The notes below the pieces were generated by a model, which was not told where the DNA came from, did no database searches, and was given only the letters and a program-made list of their open reading frames with translations. From assembly GCA_944393295.1 (NCBI GenBank), contig CALXZR010000086.1:1-34345 (forward strand): 34,345 nt of DNA, written 5' to 3'. This document shows, in pieces, positions 1 through 9,669 of this stretch. This DNA comes from an uncultured Clostridia bacterium (GTDB lineage Bacteria > Bacillota_A > Clostridia > TANB77 > CAG-508). The position numbers were made by a program, and so were the translations under genes. Position 1 is the first letter of the stretch; each line of letters begins with the position of its first letter.

Positions 1-1784
1 TTCAATATAGTAATGAATTAAAAGAAGAAATTCGATCTGCAAATGATATTGTTGAAGTCATATCTCAATATGTTGTATTAAAAAGAAGTGGAAGAAATTA
101 CTTTGGTCTATGTCCTTTTCATAATGAGAAATCACCTTCTTTTTCTGTTTCGCCAGATAGACAATATTTCCATTGCTTTGGATGTCATAAAGGAGGAGAT
201 GTATTCACTTTTATAAGTGAAATTGAAAAAGTATCTTTTAAAGAAAGTGTTGAGATTCTTGCTGAAAGAGCAAGAATTCAGTTGCCTACAATTGAAAATG
301 AAGCATTTAATGCAAAACAATATTTAAAAGATAGAATGTTTAAAATAAATATTGAAACAGCAATGTTTTATCATGAAAGATTGTACAAGCCTTTAGCTAA
401 AATTGCACAAGACTATGTAAAGCAAAGAAAAATGGATAATAATACTTTAAAAACATTTAAAATAGGATATTCTGGTGAATATAATGAATTATATAAAATG
501 CTTAAAGCAAAAGGTTTTAAAGATGAAGAAATATTAGCTACAGGACTTGTGAATAAAAATGATAGAGGAGAATTTATAGACCGTTTTCGTAGAAGATTAA
601 TGTTTCCAATTATGACTGTAAATGGAAAAGTAGTTGCTTTTGGTGGTAGAAGATTAGACAACAACGAGAAAATGGCAAAGTATATCAATTCTAATGAAAA
701 TTTAATATATTCAAAGAAAAAGCATTTATTTGCTTTAAATATAGCAAAACAATCTAATGAAAAAAGATTAATATTAGTTGAAGGATATATGGATGCTATA
801 TCTCTTCATCAAAGAGGAATACACAATGTTGTCGCATCTCTTGGTACTGCACTTACAGAAGAACAGGGTAGGCTCTTAGCTAGATATGCAGAGCAAATAA
901 TATTAAGTTATGATTCTGATGGTGCAGGACAAGAAGCAATTTTAAGAGCATTAGAAATTTTAAATAAATTAGGTTGTGATGCAAGAGTTATTCAAATGGA
1001 TGGTGCAAAAGATCCAGATGAATATATAATAAAATACGGAAGTGGAAGATTTAATCTTTTGGTAGATAATGCAATTTCATTGGTAGAATTTAAAATAAAA
1101 ATGCTAAAAAATAAATATAATTTAGATAATGCAACAGATAAGGTAAAATTTTTAAAGGAAATTACAAAAATTTTATCACAAGTTGAAAATAAAATAGAAA
1201 GAGAAATTTATATTGAAAAAGTAGCAGATAAATATAAAATATCAAAAGAGGCAATCTATGCTGAAGTGAATAAATTAGTATATACAAATACTCCAACAAA
1301 AGAAGTTTTAAACCATAAAATTAATAGTGAGGCTATTAAGACAGAAGAGGTTAGTGAAGCTATTATAAAAAGAGAAAAAATGATTTTGTATTTACTAATA
1401 AATAACTATGATGAGGCTTTTGAAAAGATTAAAAAGGAAATTACAGAAGATGATTTCAAAGTAGAACTTAATAAAAAAATATTTAAAGCTATTATGGAAG
1501 CTAAAGAAGCTAATAAAGATAATATTTTATCTATTGTTTCAAATATAGAGGATGAGGAATTGCAAGCTCATATTAGCGAGATAATGGTTACAGATTATGA
1601 GATAAGTTCGGTAGAAAAATGTATAGAAGACATTATAATTATTTATAATAAAGATAGATTAAATAATAGAAAAATGGAGATTATTAAAGCTTTAGATAAT
1701 ACGGAAAAACTTACTAAAGAGGAAATAGCTAAATTAGAATTAGAATTAAATAATATCATTATTGAATTAGCTAAAAAGAAGTAG
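1..1784 (+). CDS. dnaG: DNA primase DnaG (5' end cut by window)
   Basis: DnaG makes the RNA primers for Okazaki fragments at the replication fork, with the DnaB-type helicase. The frame is open from base 3, so the gene starts outside the window. About 593 residues are visible against a usual length near 600, so only a few N-terminal residues are missing. The CHC2 zinc finger is present near the left edge (CPFH, then CFGC about 20 residues later), followed by the primase catalytic core. The TOPRIM domain shows LVEGYMDA and YDSDGAG, which carry the metal-binding acidic residues. The last ~150 residues match the helicase-interacting region only weakly, as is usual. A TTG at 282 is an internal leucine, not a start. 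The stop TAG is built into the rpoD ribosome binding site, so the two genes are coupled, as in the classical dnaG-rpoD operon. Confidence 0.96.
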   Translation, partial: QYSNELKEEIRSANDIVEVISQYVVLKRSGRNYFGLCPFHNEKSPSFSVSPDRQYFHCFGCHKGGDVFTFISEIEKVSFKESVEILAERARIQLPTIENEAFNAKQYLKDRMFKINIETAMFYHERLYKPLAKIAQDYVKQRKMDNNTLKTFKIGYSGEYNELYKMLKAKGFKDEEILATGLVNKNDRGEFIDRFRRRLMFPIMTVNGKVVAFGGRRLDNNEKMAKYINSNENLIYSKKKHLFALNIAKQSNEKRLILVEGYMDAISLHQRGIHNVVASLGTALTEEQGRLLARYAEQIILSYDSDGAGQEAILRALEILNKLGCDARVIQMDGAKDPDEYIIKYGSGRFNLLVDNAISLVEFKIKMLKNKYNLDNATDKVKFLKEITKILSQVENKIEREIYIEKVADKYKISKEAIYAEVNKLVYTNTPTKEVLNHKINSEAIKTEEVSEAIIKREKMILYLLINNYDEAFEKIKKEITEDDFKVELNKKIFKAIMEAKEANKDNILSIVSNIEDEELQAHISEIMVTDYEISSVEKCIEDIIIIYNKDRLNNRKMEIIKALDNTEKLTKEEIAKLELELNNIIIELAKKK

Positions 1785-1800
1785 GAGGTTATTAATTAGT

Positions 1801-3165
1801 ATGAAAAAAATAGAAGATGGACAAGTTAAATTAGAAGAAGCAGAAGAAAAAGTAAAGAAAACTCCAAAAGCAAAAACTGAGAAAAAAGTTTTGCCTAAAA
1901 AAGAAACAAAAATAAAAGATGAAATAAAAGAAGAAAAAGAAACAAAGAAAGAAGAAAAAACAAAAGTTAAAGAGAAAAAATCTGCTAAAGCAACAGAAAA
2001 AGATACTAATAAAATAGAAGAAGATAAGCAAGGGGAAAAAGGAGTAGAAGAAAAGAAAAGTCCAGATATACAAATAGCAGATAGCAAAGAGAAAGAAAAG
2101 GTAATTAAGATTTTAAAAACAGCAAAAGAAAAAGGAAAAATTACCTATGGAGAACTTGCAGCAGAACTTGGAGAAGCAAATCCAGAAGAAATAGATAAAG
2201 TATTTGATGCCTTTGAAGAATTAGGTGTTAATGTATTAAAAGATGATGATGATTTATTAGAACCAGATATAGAAGATTTAGAAGAAGTAGAAGATATAAA
2301 AATAGAAGATTTAGATGTTACTAATATGGACGGAGTTAGTGTTGACGATCCTGTTAGGATGTATCTAAAAGAAATTGGTAGAATACCACTACTTTCTTTT
2401 GAAGAAGAATTGGAATTGGCACAAAGAGTATTAGAAAATGATGAAGAGGCTAAGCAAAAATTAGCTGAATCAAATTTAAGATTAGTAGTTAGTATTGCAA
2501 AAAAATATGTTGGTAGAGGAATGCTTTTCTTAGACTTAATTCAGGAAGGAAATATGGGCTTAATAAAAGCAGTAGAAAAATTTGATTATAAGAAAGGATA
2601 TAAATTTTCTACTTATGCTACTTGGTGGATTAGACAAGCTATTACAAGAGCTATTGCAGATCAAGCAAGAACAATTCGTATACCAGTTCATATGGTTGAA
2701 ACTATTAATAAATTAATTCGTACTTCAAGACACTTACTTCAACTTTTAGGAAGAGAGCCAACGCCAGAAGAAATTGCTGAAGAAATGGAAATTTCAGTTG
2801 AAAAAGTAATGGAAATTCAAAAAATAGCTCAAGATCCAGTATCTCTTGAAACACCAATAGGAGAAGAAGATGATAGCCATTTAGGAGATTTTATTCCAGA
2901 TGACGAATCTCCAGCTCCTCATGATTCAGCAGCATATACATTACTTAAAGAACAATTAGAAGAAGTTATGAGTACTTTAACACCAAGAGAGGCTAAGGTA
3001 TTAAAGCTTCGTTTTGGATTAGAAGATGGAAAAGCTAGAACTTTGGAAGAAGTAGGTAGAGAATTTCAAGTAACTCGTGAAAGAATTCGTCAAATTGAAG
3101 CAAAGGCATTAAGAAAATTAAGACATCCTAGTAGAAGTAAAAGATTAAAAGACTATATGAGCTAA
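1801..3165 (+). CDS. rpoD: RNA polymerase primary sigma factor (RpoD/SigA)
   Basis: Housekeeping sigma factor that directs RNA polymerase to TTGACA/TATAAT promoters. AGGAGG at 1785-1789 overlaps the dnaG stop and fixes the ATG. Residues 1-100 are a Lys/Glu-rich low-complexity extension. Residues ~100-150 are region 1.1 ([15 protein letters not shown]). Region 1.2 begins near 183 ([17 protein letters not shown]). Region 2 includes [19 protein letters not shown] and the -10-recognition segment [20 protein letters not shown]. Region 3 follows, and region 4 contains the helix-turn-helix [20 protein letters not shown]. All core regions look intact. Length is 454 aa, longer than the ~375 aa of the Bacillus protein because of the charged N-terminal extension. 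The gene is the last of the dnaG-rpoD unit and is followed by a terminator. Confidence 0.97.
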   Translation: MKKIEDGQVKLEEAEEKVKKTPKAKTEKKVLPKKETKIKDEIKEEKETKKEEKTKVKEKKSAKATEKDTNKIEEDKQGEKGVEEKKSPDIQIADSKEKEKVIKILKTAKEKGKITYGELAAELGEANPEEIDKVFDAFEELGVNVLKDDDDLLEPDIEDLEEVEDIKIEDLDVTNMDGVSVDDPVRMYLKEIGRIPLLSFEEELELAQRVLENDEEAKQKLAESNLRLVVSIAKKYVGRGMLFLDLIQEGNMGLIKAVEKFDYKKGYKFSTYATWWIRQAITRAIADQARTIRIPVHMVETINKLIRTSRHLLQLLGREPTPEEIAEEMEISVEKVMEIQKIAQDPVSLETPIGEEDDSHLGDFIPDDESPAPHDSAAYTLLKEQLEEVMSTLTPREAKVLKLRFGLEDGKARTLEEVGREFQVTRERIRQIEAKALRKLRHPSRSKRLKDYMS

Positions 3166-3196
3166 AATTAAATTTGATTTGTTTTTAAAATATGCA

Positions 3197-3227
3197 AAAA
3201 GCCTTGCCTTGCAAGGTCTTTTTTGTT
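3197..3227 (+). terminator. Rho-independent terminator after rpoD
   Basis: CCTTGC (3202-3207) and GCAAGG (3211-3216) form a 6-bp stem with a 3-nt loop, extended by A-T pairs, and are followed by a T-rich tail (TCTTTTTTG). It lies about 35 bases after the rpoD stop. Confidence 0.8.
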
Positions 3228-3289
3228 ATAATACCACTAGAATGTTTAAGAGAAAAGAGAGGTGAAAGGTCTATTTAAGACTGAAAAAT

Positions 3290-3796
3290 ATGGAAAATTA
3301 TAATAGTGAAAATCCAACACCTGCAGAAATAAGAAAAACATTTTTGAGTTTACCAACAAATGCAGAACAAGAAAATGGTACAGAGGAAACTTTAGAAGAT
3401 ATAGAAATTGAACTAAAAAAAGCCCTTTTAAAAACTTCAGATCCAAAAATGAAAAAAGATATTGAAACAGATTTAAAAAGAATTGCAATATTAATAAAAC
3501 AACAGCAAATTGTTGATGTAGAAATGAAAAAAGCTACTAGCACAAAATATACTTTTGGAAGAGACGAAAATGAACCAGAAATAGACGAGGCTGCTTTAAA
3601 AGATGCTAAAAACGAATTAGAAGCCCAAACAATTATAGAGGATGCAAAGAAGAAAAAGAGAAAGAAAAAATTAGAAAGAGAATATATGGATTTACCAAAT
3701 GAATTTGAAGATTTAAAAGTTGATACAAGTGGAAAAATTGATAAAGCAAATGATAGAGAAAAGGGTGGACATGAAAGACAAGAAAGAACTAGATAA
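3290..3796 (+). CDS. Hypothetical charged, probably coiled-coil protein
   Basis: I do not recognise this 168-aa protein. It is highly charged with no membrane segment or signal peptide. Residues ~33-75 (ELKKALLKTSDPKMKKDIET) look like a helical hairpin or coiled coil. A lysine cluster (DAKKKKRKKKLERE) lies near residue 125, and the tail is rich in charged residues and disordered-looking. The ATG at 3290 has no well-placed Shine-Dalgarno; the GGTGAAAGG at 3261-3269 is about 20 nt upstream. A CTG at 3281 in the same frame is better spaced, so the start is uncertain. The gene sits between the rpoD terminator and aspS, 30 nt from aspS, so co-transcription with aspS is likely. The nucleic-acid-binding look of the basic patch is inference only. 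Confidence 0.7.
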   Translation: MENYNSENPTPAEIRKTFLSLPTNAEQENGTEETLEDIEIELKKALLKTSDPKMKKDIETDLKRIAILIKQQQIVDVEMKKATSTKYTFGRDENEPEIDEAALKDAKNELEAQTIIEDAKKKKRKKKLEREYMDLPNEFEDLKVDTSGKIDKANDREKGGHERQERTR

Positions 3797-3826
3797 AAAA
3801 TTAATAGCAGAAAGGATATAACAAAA

Positions 3827-5587
3827 ATGGCAAATATATATAGAACTCATAATTGTGGAGAATTACGAGCTACAGATGTAAATAAAGAAGTACGTTTAGC
3901 AGGATTTGTGCAAACAATTAGAAATCTTGGAAAAATGATGTTTATTGATTTAAGAGATGAATTTGGAATTACTCAAATAGTTATTTCAGATGTAGCAAGT
4001 ATAGAAGAAAAAATTAAAGATGTAACAAAAGAATGTACAGTAACAGTGAGTGGTAAAGTTGTAGAAAGAAGTAATAAAAATCCTAAAATTGCTACTGGAG
4101 ATATAGAAATTATTGCAGAAGATATTATAGTTCTTGGAAAATGTAGAAATTCTTTACCTTTTGAAATTAATGTTGAGAATCAGAATGTTAGAGAAGATTT
4201 AAGACTAGAATATAGATTTTTAGATTTGAGAAATGATAAAATTCATCAAAATATAAAGCTTCGTTCTAAAATAATGAAAGATTTTAGAACAGCTATGGAT
4301 GAGCTTGGTTTTACCGAAATTCAAACGCCAATATTGGCAAATTCGTCACCAGAAGGAGCTAGAGATTTTTTAGTACCAAGTAGACTACATCCAGGAGAAT
4401 TTTATGCACTACCTCAAGCACCACAACAATTTAAACAATTGTTGATGGTTTCTGGATTTGACAAATACTATCAAATTGCACCTTGTTTTAGAGATGAAGA
4501 TCCAAGAGCAGACCGCTCACCAGGAGAGTTTTATCAATTAGATTTTGAAATGAGCTTTGCAACTCAAGAAGATGTTTTAAATGTAATAGAGAAAGTAGTT
4601 CCAAGTGTATTTAAAAAGAATACTGATTATAAAGTAGAAGATGGTAAATTTTTAAGAATACCTTACAAAGAAGCTATGGAAAAATACGGAACTGATAAGC
4701 CAGATTTAAGAAATCCTCTTTTAATTCAAGATTTAACAGAAATTTTTGAAGGAATAGAATTTAATGCTTTTAAAAATAAAACTGTAAAAGCAATAAAAGT
4801 TTCAAATATGGAGGATAAACCAAGAAAATTCTTTGACAATATGGGAACTTACGCGCAAGAAGAACTATCTGCAAAGGGTTTGGCTTGGGTTAAAGTAGAT
4901 GAGAATAAAACTCTAAATGGTGGAATTAGTAAATTTATAGATGATGATAGAAAAGAAAAGATCTTTGAGCTGATGAATATAAAAGAGAAAGATGCAATAT
5001 TCTTTGTAGCTGATGAATTAGAGAAGGCACAGAAAATAGCTGGAGGAGTAAGAATAAAACTTGGAGAAGAGCTAGATTTATTAGAAAAAAATATATTCAA
5101 GTTTTGTTTTATAGTAGATTTTCCAATGTAAGAATTATCTGATGAAGGAACAATTGATTTTAATCATAATCCATTTTCAATGCCACAAGGTGGAATGGAA
5201 GCATTATGTTCAAAGAATCCACTAGATATTTATGCATATCAATACGATTTAGTATGTAATGGATACGAATTAGCATCAGGAGCTGTAAGAAATCATGACC
5301 AAGATATTATGATAAAAGCATTTGAAATAGCAGGATATACAGTAGATGATGTAAAAAATAAATTTGGAGCTTTATTTAATGCTTTTAGCTATGGTACACC
5401 ACCACATGCTGGTGCTGCTCCAGGATTAGATAGAATTGTAATGCTTCTTGCTAAAGAAGATAATATTCGTGAAGTAATAGCTTTTCCTAAGAATAAAAAA
5501 GCAAGAGATGTACTTATGAATGCACCTTCAAAGGTATTAGATAAACAATTAGAGGAAGTACATATAGAATTAAAATTAGATGATTAA
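3827..5587 (+). CDS. aspS: Aspartyl-tRNA synthetase, interrupted by an in-frame TAA
   Basis: Class II synthetase that charges tRNA-Asp in the cytoplasm. The N-terminal anticodon-binding OB fold (residues 1-~110), the catalytic core with motif 2 ([20 protein letters not shown]), the GAD insertion and motif 3 ([13 protein letters not shown]) are all present and in order. Read through, it is 586 codons, the normal bacterial length. The frame is broken by TAA at 5129-5131, inside the conserved stretch DFPM-stop-ELSDEG. Both sides are in the same frame and well conserved, so this is a single-base change, perhaps from TTA (Leu) or TAT/TAC (Tyr). The product would lose motif 3 and be inactive. Options are a sequencing or assembly error, a true nonsense mutation with a second aspS elsewhere, or readthrough. 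Residue Leu in RNLGKMMF sits where tRNA-discriminating bacterial enzymes have Leu and non-discriminating ones His. That suggests the discriminating type. Confidence 0.92.
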
Positions 5588-5593
5588 TATTTT

Positions 5594-5626
5594 ATAGACA
5601 TATTAGAAATAATATGTCTATTTTTC
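5594..5626 (+). terminator. Rho-independent terminator after aspS
   Basis: A perfect 12-bp stem, ATAGACATATTA (5594-5605) and TAATATGTCTAT (5610-5621), with a GAAA tetraloop and a T run directly after. It is seven bases past the aspS stop. Confidence 0.9.
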
Positions 5627-5709
5627 TGTAATTAAAATAAAACTTAAGAAAAAACATATAAAATAAAGAAAAAGAATATTATTTAAAAGAAAAATAAAAA
5701 TTTTAAAGA

Positions 5710-5738
5710 TTGACAAATTTTATAAAAGATAATATACT
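5710..5738 (+). promoter_or_regulatory. Sigma-A promoter of the NlpC/P60 gene
   Basis: TTGACA (5710-5715), a 17-bp spacer, then TATACT (5733-5738): five of six at -10 and a perfect -35. Predicted transcription start is near 5745, giving a short leader of about 30 nt. The A/T-rich stretch 5627-5709 upstream holds no gene and could act as an UP element. Confidence 0.8.
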
Positions 5739-5773
5739 AATGGCGAATTTTGGAAAAAATAAGGATGGATTTA

Positions 5774-7150
5774 ATGAAAAAAAGTAGAAAAATTATATAT
5801 GGTGTAGGAATTAGCTTGTGCTTACTTACTAGTATAAATGCTTGCTTTGCAGCTACAGGAAAAGTTAATGTAGAGGCTGTAAGAATAAGAGCAGAAGCAA
5901 ATACAGAATCTGCAGTGTTAGATGTAGCTTATGAAAATGATAATGTTGAAATTATTGGAGAAACAGGAGACTGGTATAAAGTTAATTTCAATGGAAATAC
6001 TGGATATGCAAGTAAAGAATATATTACAAACGAAGATGATCAAACTTCTTCAGATGAAACGGATTCTAATGTAAGTAATACTAATACAACTAGTGATGAA
6101 ACAAATACTACAAATACTGTAGAGAATGAAACCCAAGATAATACTAGTTCTGCTACAAACAATGAGGCAAATACAGAAGTAGAAGGTAGTAATGAAATAT
6201 CTTCAGAAGATTTAACAGATAAAACAGTAAGAATAAAAACAAATACACAGCTAAAATTATTACCAACTTTTTCATCAAATTCTATAGCTAGTTTAGAAAC
6301 TGGAAATGAAGTAAAAGTTATTTTTGACTTACAAAATTGGATAAAGGTAGAAAGTAATTCTAATCAAGGTTGGATAGCTAAAACTTTAGTTGAAGATGCA
6401 CAGCAGACTACAGATAATACAGAAACTACAACAAATGAAGAAACAAGTGCTGAAGAAGAAACTACAACTTCAAATGTGAATAAAACTGGATATGTAAATG
6501 TAGAAACTGCTAATGTTAGAGAAGCAGCTGATATATCATCTAAATTAGTTAATACTTTAGATGAATTTGATGAAGTAACAATTAAAAGCGAATCAGGTGA
6601 TTGGTATGAAATAGAGGCAGGAGATGTAAATGGTTATGTTTCTAAAAGCCTTATTACAATAGGTACAATAAGTTCAAGAGGTTTGGTTAGAGAAAGAAAG
6701 GTAGAAACAAATAGTTCTTCAGAAGAAATAGCAAATGTAGAAGAAACAGTAAATTCTGAACCAGTAGCAAATGTAAATAAAGGCCAAGAAGTAGCAGATT
6801 TTGCAAAACAATTTTTAGGATTGCAATATGTATTAGGTGGAAAAACACCAGAAACAGGATTTGATTGTTCTGGTTTTACAAAATATGTATTTAAAAATTT
6901 TGGATTTAACTTAGGTTCTGTTTCAGCAGATCAAACTTCAATTGGGAAAGAAGTTTCTAAAGATGAGCTAAAGGTAGGCGATTTAATTTTATTTTATGAC
7001 GAAGCTAAAACTAAAATTGGACATGTTGGAATTTATTTAGGAAATGATGAATTTATACATGCAGCTAATGCAACAAGAGGAGTTGTAATCGATGGTTTAA
7101 GTTCAAATTCATATTATATACAAGATTTGTTACAGCAAGAAGAATTGTAG
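5774..7150 (+). CDS. Secreted SH3b-NlpC/P60 peptidoglycan endopeptidase
   Basis: Likely a cell-wall hydrolase cleaving peptide stems in peptidoglycan, acting outside the membrane. ATG 5774 is chosen because AAGGA (5761-5765) is 8 nt upstream; an upstream TTG at 5750 lacks a site. Of 458 residues, 1-26 form a signal peptide (KKSRK, hydrophobic core, CFA-ATG cleavage). A Cys at 24 makes a poor lipobox. Three SH3b wall-binding domains follow at ~30-80, ~148-210 and ~240-300. They are separated by Thr/Asn/Glu/Ser-rich linkers typical of extracellular spacers. The NlpC/P60 domain at ~340-458 has catalytic Cys365 (FDCSGF), His417 (GHVGIY) and a third polar residue candidate at His429 (FIHA). The middle SH3b is the most divergent. 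It has its own strong promoter and is followed closely by comEC (28 nt), which may be co-transcribed. Confidence 0.93.
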   Translation: MKKSRKIIYGVGISLCLLTSINACFAATGKVNVEAVRIRAEANTESAVLDVAYENDNVEIIGETGDWYKVNFNGNTGYASKEYITNEDDQTSSDETDSNVSNTNTTSDETNTTNTVENETQDNTSSATNNEANTEVEGSNEISSEDLTDKTVRIKTNTQLKLLPTFSSNSIASLETGNEVKVIFDLQNWIKVESNSNQGWIAKTLVEDAQQTTDNTETTTNEETSAEEETTTSNVNKTGYVNVETANVREAADISSKLVNTLDEFDEVTIKSESGDWYEIEAGDVNGYVSKSLITIGTISSRGLVRERKVETNSSSEEIANVEETVNSEPVANVNKGQEVADFAKQFLGLQYVLGGKTPETGFDCSGFTKYVFKNFGFNLGSVSADQTSIGKEVSKDELKVGDLILFYDEAKTKIGHVGIYLGNDEFIHAANATRGVVIDGLSSNSYYIQDLLQQEEL

Positions 7151-7178
7151 AATAAAATATATATTAAAGGAGTAGAAA

Positions 7179-9593
7179 ATGCTAGTTACGTTAATTAGTT
7201 TTCTATTCGGAATTTTTTGGGGGCTTTACATTAAAAATAGCCTCTTTTTTTTATGCTTTTTAGTAATATTAGGTGTAATTTTATATATTAAAGATAAAAA
7301 ACGCTTATTTTTTATTTTCGCATTAATTTCAAGTATCGCACTATTATACATTAATCAGTATGAAACTAAATTTGAAGCCATACAAGAAGAATTTCAGATA
7401 AAAGGAAATTTTTTTATTGCTAGCTTAAAAAAAGAAGGAGAATACAAGGATTATTATATTGCAAAGGATAATATTAATAGGAAAGTAAAATTATATGTAT
7501 CAAAGAATATAAAAACATTAGAATATGGAGATTATGTTTATGTAGAAGGAAATTTTACTAAAGCAGAGACTTCGAGAAATGAGTATGAATTTGATTATAG
7601 ACAATATTTAAAGCAAAATAAAATCTATGGTATGGTATTTGTGGATAAATTTGAAATAAAAAATATAGAAAAAGAAACTATAAGAATAAAAGCTATGAAA
7701 ATAATTTTAGAATTAAAAAATAATGCCGAAAAATTCTTAGATAAAAAATATACAACTGAAACTTCTAATTTCTTAAAAGCATTGTTATTTGGAAATACTT
7801 CAAACTTAGATGAAGAAATAAAAGAACAATTTAGAAAGAGCAATTTATCTCATATTATAGCAATATCTGGAATGCATATATCGTATTTAGTAGTAATTAT
7901 AAAAAAATTTACAAAAGTATTTAAACTAAATAAAAAAATAGAAAACTGTATTAGTTCTTTAATATTAAGTATATTTATTGTTTTAATAGATTTTCCAGTT
8001 TCAGCGGTAAGAGCTGTATTTATGCAAATTATATGGTTATTAGTTTTTGGTATAAATAGAAAAAGTGATTTTTATAATAATTTTTGCTTATCGATGTTTT
8101 TAATTTTGGCTATAAATCCTTACAATATTGAAAGTGTTGCAATGTGGCTCTCATTTGGAGGAGTTTTAGGAATTTTTCTTTTCTATAAATTTTTTAGAAA
8201 ACTACTTCTTACAAGAAAATTAAAAAAATTTTTTTCTAGAAATAAATTGTATATGAAAATACTAGAATTATTTGTCGAGGGATTTTGCTTAAATATTGCT
8301 GTGCAAATTATTATTTTTCCAATAATTTGGTTCAATTTTAATTTTATATCAATAAGTTCTTTTATATCAAATATTGTAACATCTCCTTTTGTAGCACCAA
8401 TTATTTTATTAGGTTATTTTAGTTTTATCGAGACTTTTATTCCATTTAATATAATTACTAGTATAAATTCAACATTACTAAGAATTTTATTTTATTTAGT
8501 AGAGAAACTTTCAAAATTACCACTTTCTGTAATTTATATAAAAAGACCAAGTATATTTTTTATTATATTTTATTATTTATTGATTTTTTTTATTATATAT
8601 AAAGTTAGAAAAAATACTATTATAAATTTTTTACACATTTGGAGAATAAAAAGTGGAAAACGTAGTTTAGAAAAATATTTTAATATTAGAAAACTCGCAG
8701 AAAATAAAGTATTAATTATTTTAATTATTTTTGTTTTTCTATTTCAATATATTCAAAAAAATTTTAATATAGAAAAGTACATTGAAATATATTTTTTAGA
8801 TGTGAGGCAAGGTGATTGTACTGTTATAAGAACTCCAAATAATAAATTTATTGTAATAGATACTGGAGAAGGCGGGAAGAACAGTAGTTATGATTATGGT
8901 AGAAGTAGTTTATTACCTTTTTTAATAAATAAAGGTGCAAGAAAAATTGATTTTCTAATAATATCTCATTTTGATAGTGATCATTGTGGAGGAGCTTTAA
9001 GTATAATGGAGGAGATTAGAGTAGATAAAATTTTTGTTTCAAAGCAAAAAGAAAATAGTGAAAATTTTGAAAGTTTTATAGAACTAGCAAAAGAAAATAA
9101 TGCTAGTATTAATTTTATAAAAACAGGAGATAAGATTAATTTTTCTAGAAATTTATATATGGAAATTTTATGGCCAAAAGAGACTTTAGAAATTTCAGAA
9201 AATCCTTTAAATAATAATTCTATTGTGGGAAAATTAATTTATAAAAACTTTAGTATATTATTTACAGGAGATATAGAAGAAATTGCAGAAAAAGCAATCT
9301 TAGATAAATATGAAAATAATTCTCATATTTTAAAATCAACAATTTTAAAGGTAGCTCATCATGGTTCTAAAACATCATCTATTATAGAATTTTTAAATAA
9401 AGTTAAACCACAATATGCTTTGATTGGAGTTGGAAAAAATAATAAATTTGGACATCCAAGTAGTAGCACATTAAATAATTTAGAAAAGCTAAAAATTAAA
9501 ATTTATAGAACTGATATAAGTGGACAAATTTATATAAAAACAGATGGAAATAAAATAGATATTAATGAATTTTTAGATAAAAAACAAAATTAA
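7179..9593 (+). CDS. comEC: ComEC/Rec2-family DNA uptake channel protein
   Basis: Polytopic membrane protein thought to form the channel by which single-stranded DNA enters during natural transformation. At 804 aa it is full length for the family. Residues 1-~60 hold paired membrane helices, followed by an OB-like DUF4131 region (VEGNFTKAETSRNEYEFDYR). The Competence domain (~190-480) has the characteristic SNLSHIIAISGMHISYLV and multiple helices. A C-terminal metallo-beta-lactamase-like domain (~540-800) has SHFDSDHCGG, FTGDIEE and VAHHGSKTSS, so the nuclease-type metal ligands are kept. AAAGGAG lies ~10 nt before the ATG. No comEA or comK partner is in the window. comEC is widespread in Clostridia of unproven competence, so a role in uptake is inferred from the family only. 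Confidence 0.93.
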   Translation: MLVTLISFLFGIFWGLYIKNSLFFLCFLVILGVILYIKDKKRLFFIFALISSIALLYINQYETKFEAIQEEFQIKGNFFIASLKKEGEYKDYYIAKDNINRKVKLYVSKNIKTLEYGDYVYVEGNFTKAETSRNEYEFDYRQYLKQNKIYGMVFVDKFEIKNIEKETIRIKAMKIILELKNNAEKFLDKKYTTETSNFLKALLFGNTSNLDEEIKEQFRKSNLSHIIAISGMHISYLVVIIKKFTKVFKLNKKIENCISSLILSIFIVLIDFPVSAVRAVFMQIIWLLVFGINRKSDFYNNFCLSMFLILAINPYNIESVAMWLSFGGVLGIFLFYKFFRKLLLTRKLKKFFSRNKLYMKILELFVEGFCLNIAVQIIIFPIIWFNFNFISISSFISNIVTSPFVAPIILLGYFSFIETFIPFNIITSINSTLLRILFYLVEKLSKLPLSVIYIKRPSIFFIIFYYLLIFFIIYKVRKNTIINFLHIWRIKSGKRSLEKYFNIRKLAENKVLIILIIFVFLFQYIQKNFNIEKYIEIYFLDVRQGDCTVIRTPNNKFIVIDTGEGGKNSSYDYGRSSLLPFLINKGARKIDFLIISHFDSDHCGGALSIMEEIRVDKIFVSKQKENSENFESFIELAKENNASINFIKTGDKINFSRNLYMEILWPKETLEISENPLNNNSIVGKLIYKNFSILFTGDIEEIAEKAILDKYENNSHILKSTILKVAHHGSKTSSIIEFLNKVKPQYALIGVGKNNKFGHPSSSTLNNLEKLKIKIYRTDISGQIYIKTDGNKIDINEFLDKKQN

Positions 9594-9634
9594 ATTTTTT
9601 AAATAAACTTAATAATTTTATATAATGATTTTTA

Positions 9635-9669
9635 AGGAAATAAAAAATAAGGTTCAATGTTTTGAACCT
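9635..9669 (-). terminator. Terminator between convergent comEC and the ProA-like operon
   Basis: AGGTTCAA (9650-9657) and TTGAACCT (9662-9669) form an 8-bp stem with a TGTT loop. On the minus strand it is followed by a T-rich stretch (TATTTTTTATTT). The stem overlaps the stop codon of the minus-strand gene. It may also stop comEC transcripts. Confidence 0.7.

Noticed and set aside
5132..5587. Downstream aspS part as an independent gene starting at ATG 5180
   Set aside because: It begins in the middle of the catalytic core and has only motif 3. A stand-alone product would have no known function.
9650..9669. GGTTCAA...TTGAACC as a tRNA T-arm
   Set aside because: No acceptor, D or anticodon arms around it. 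It is a hairpin between convergent genes.
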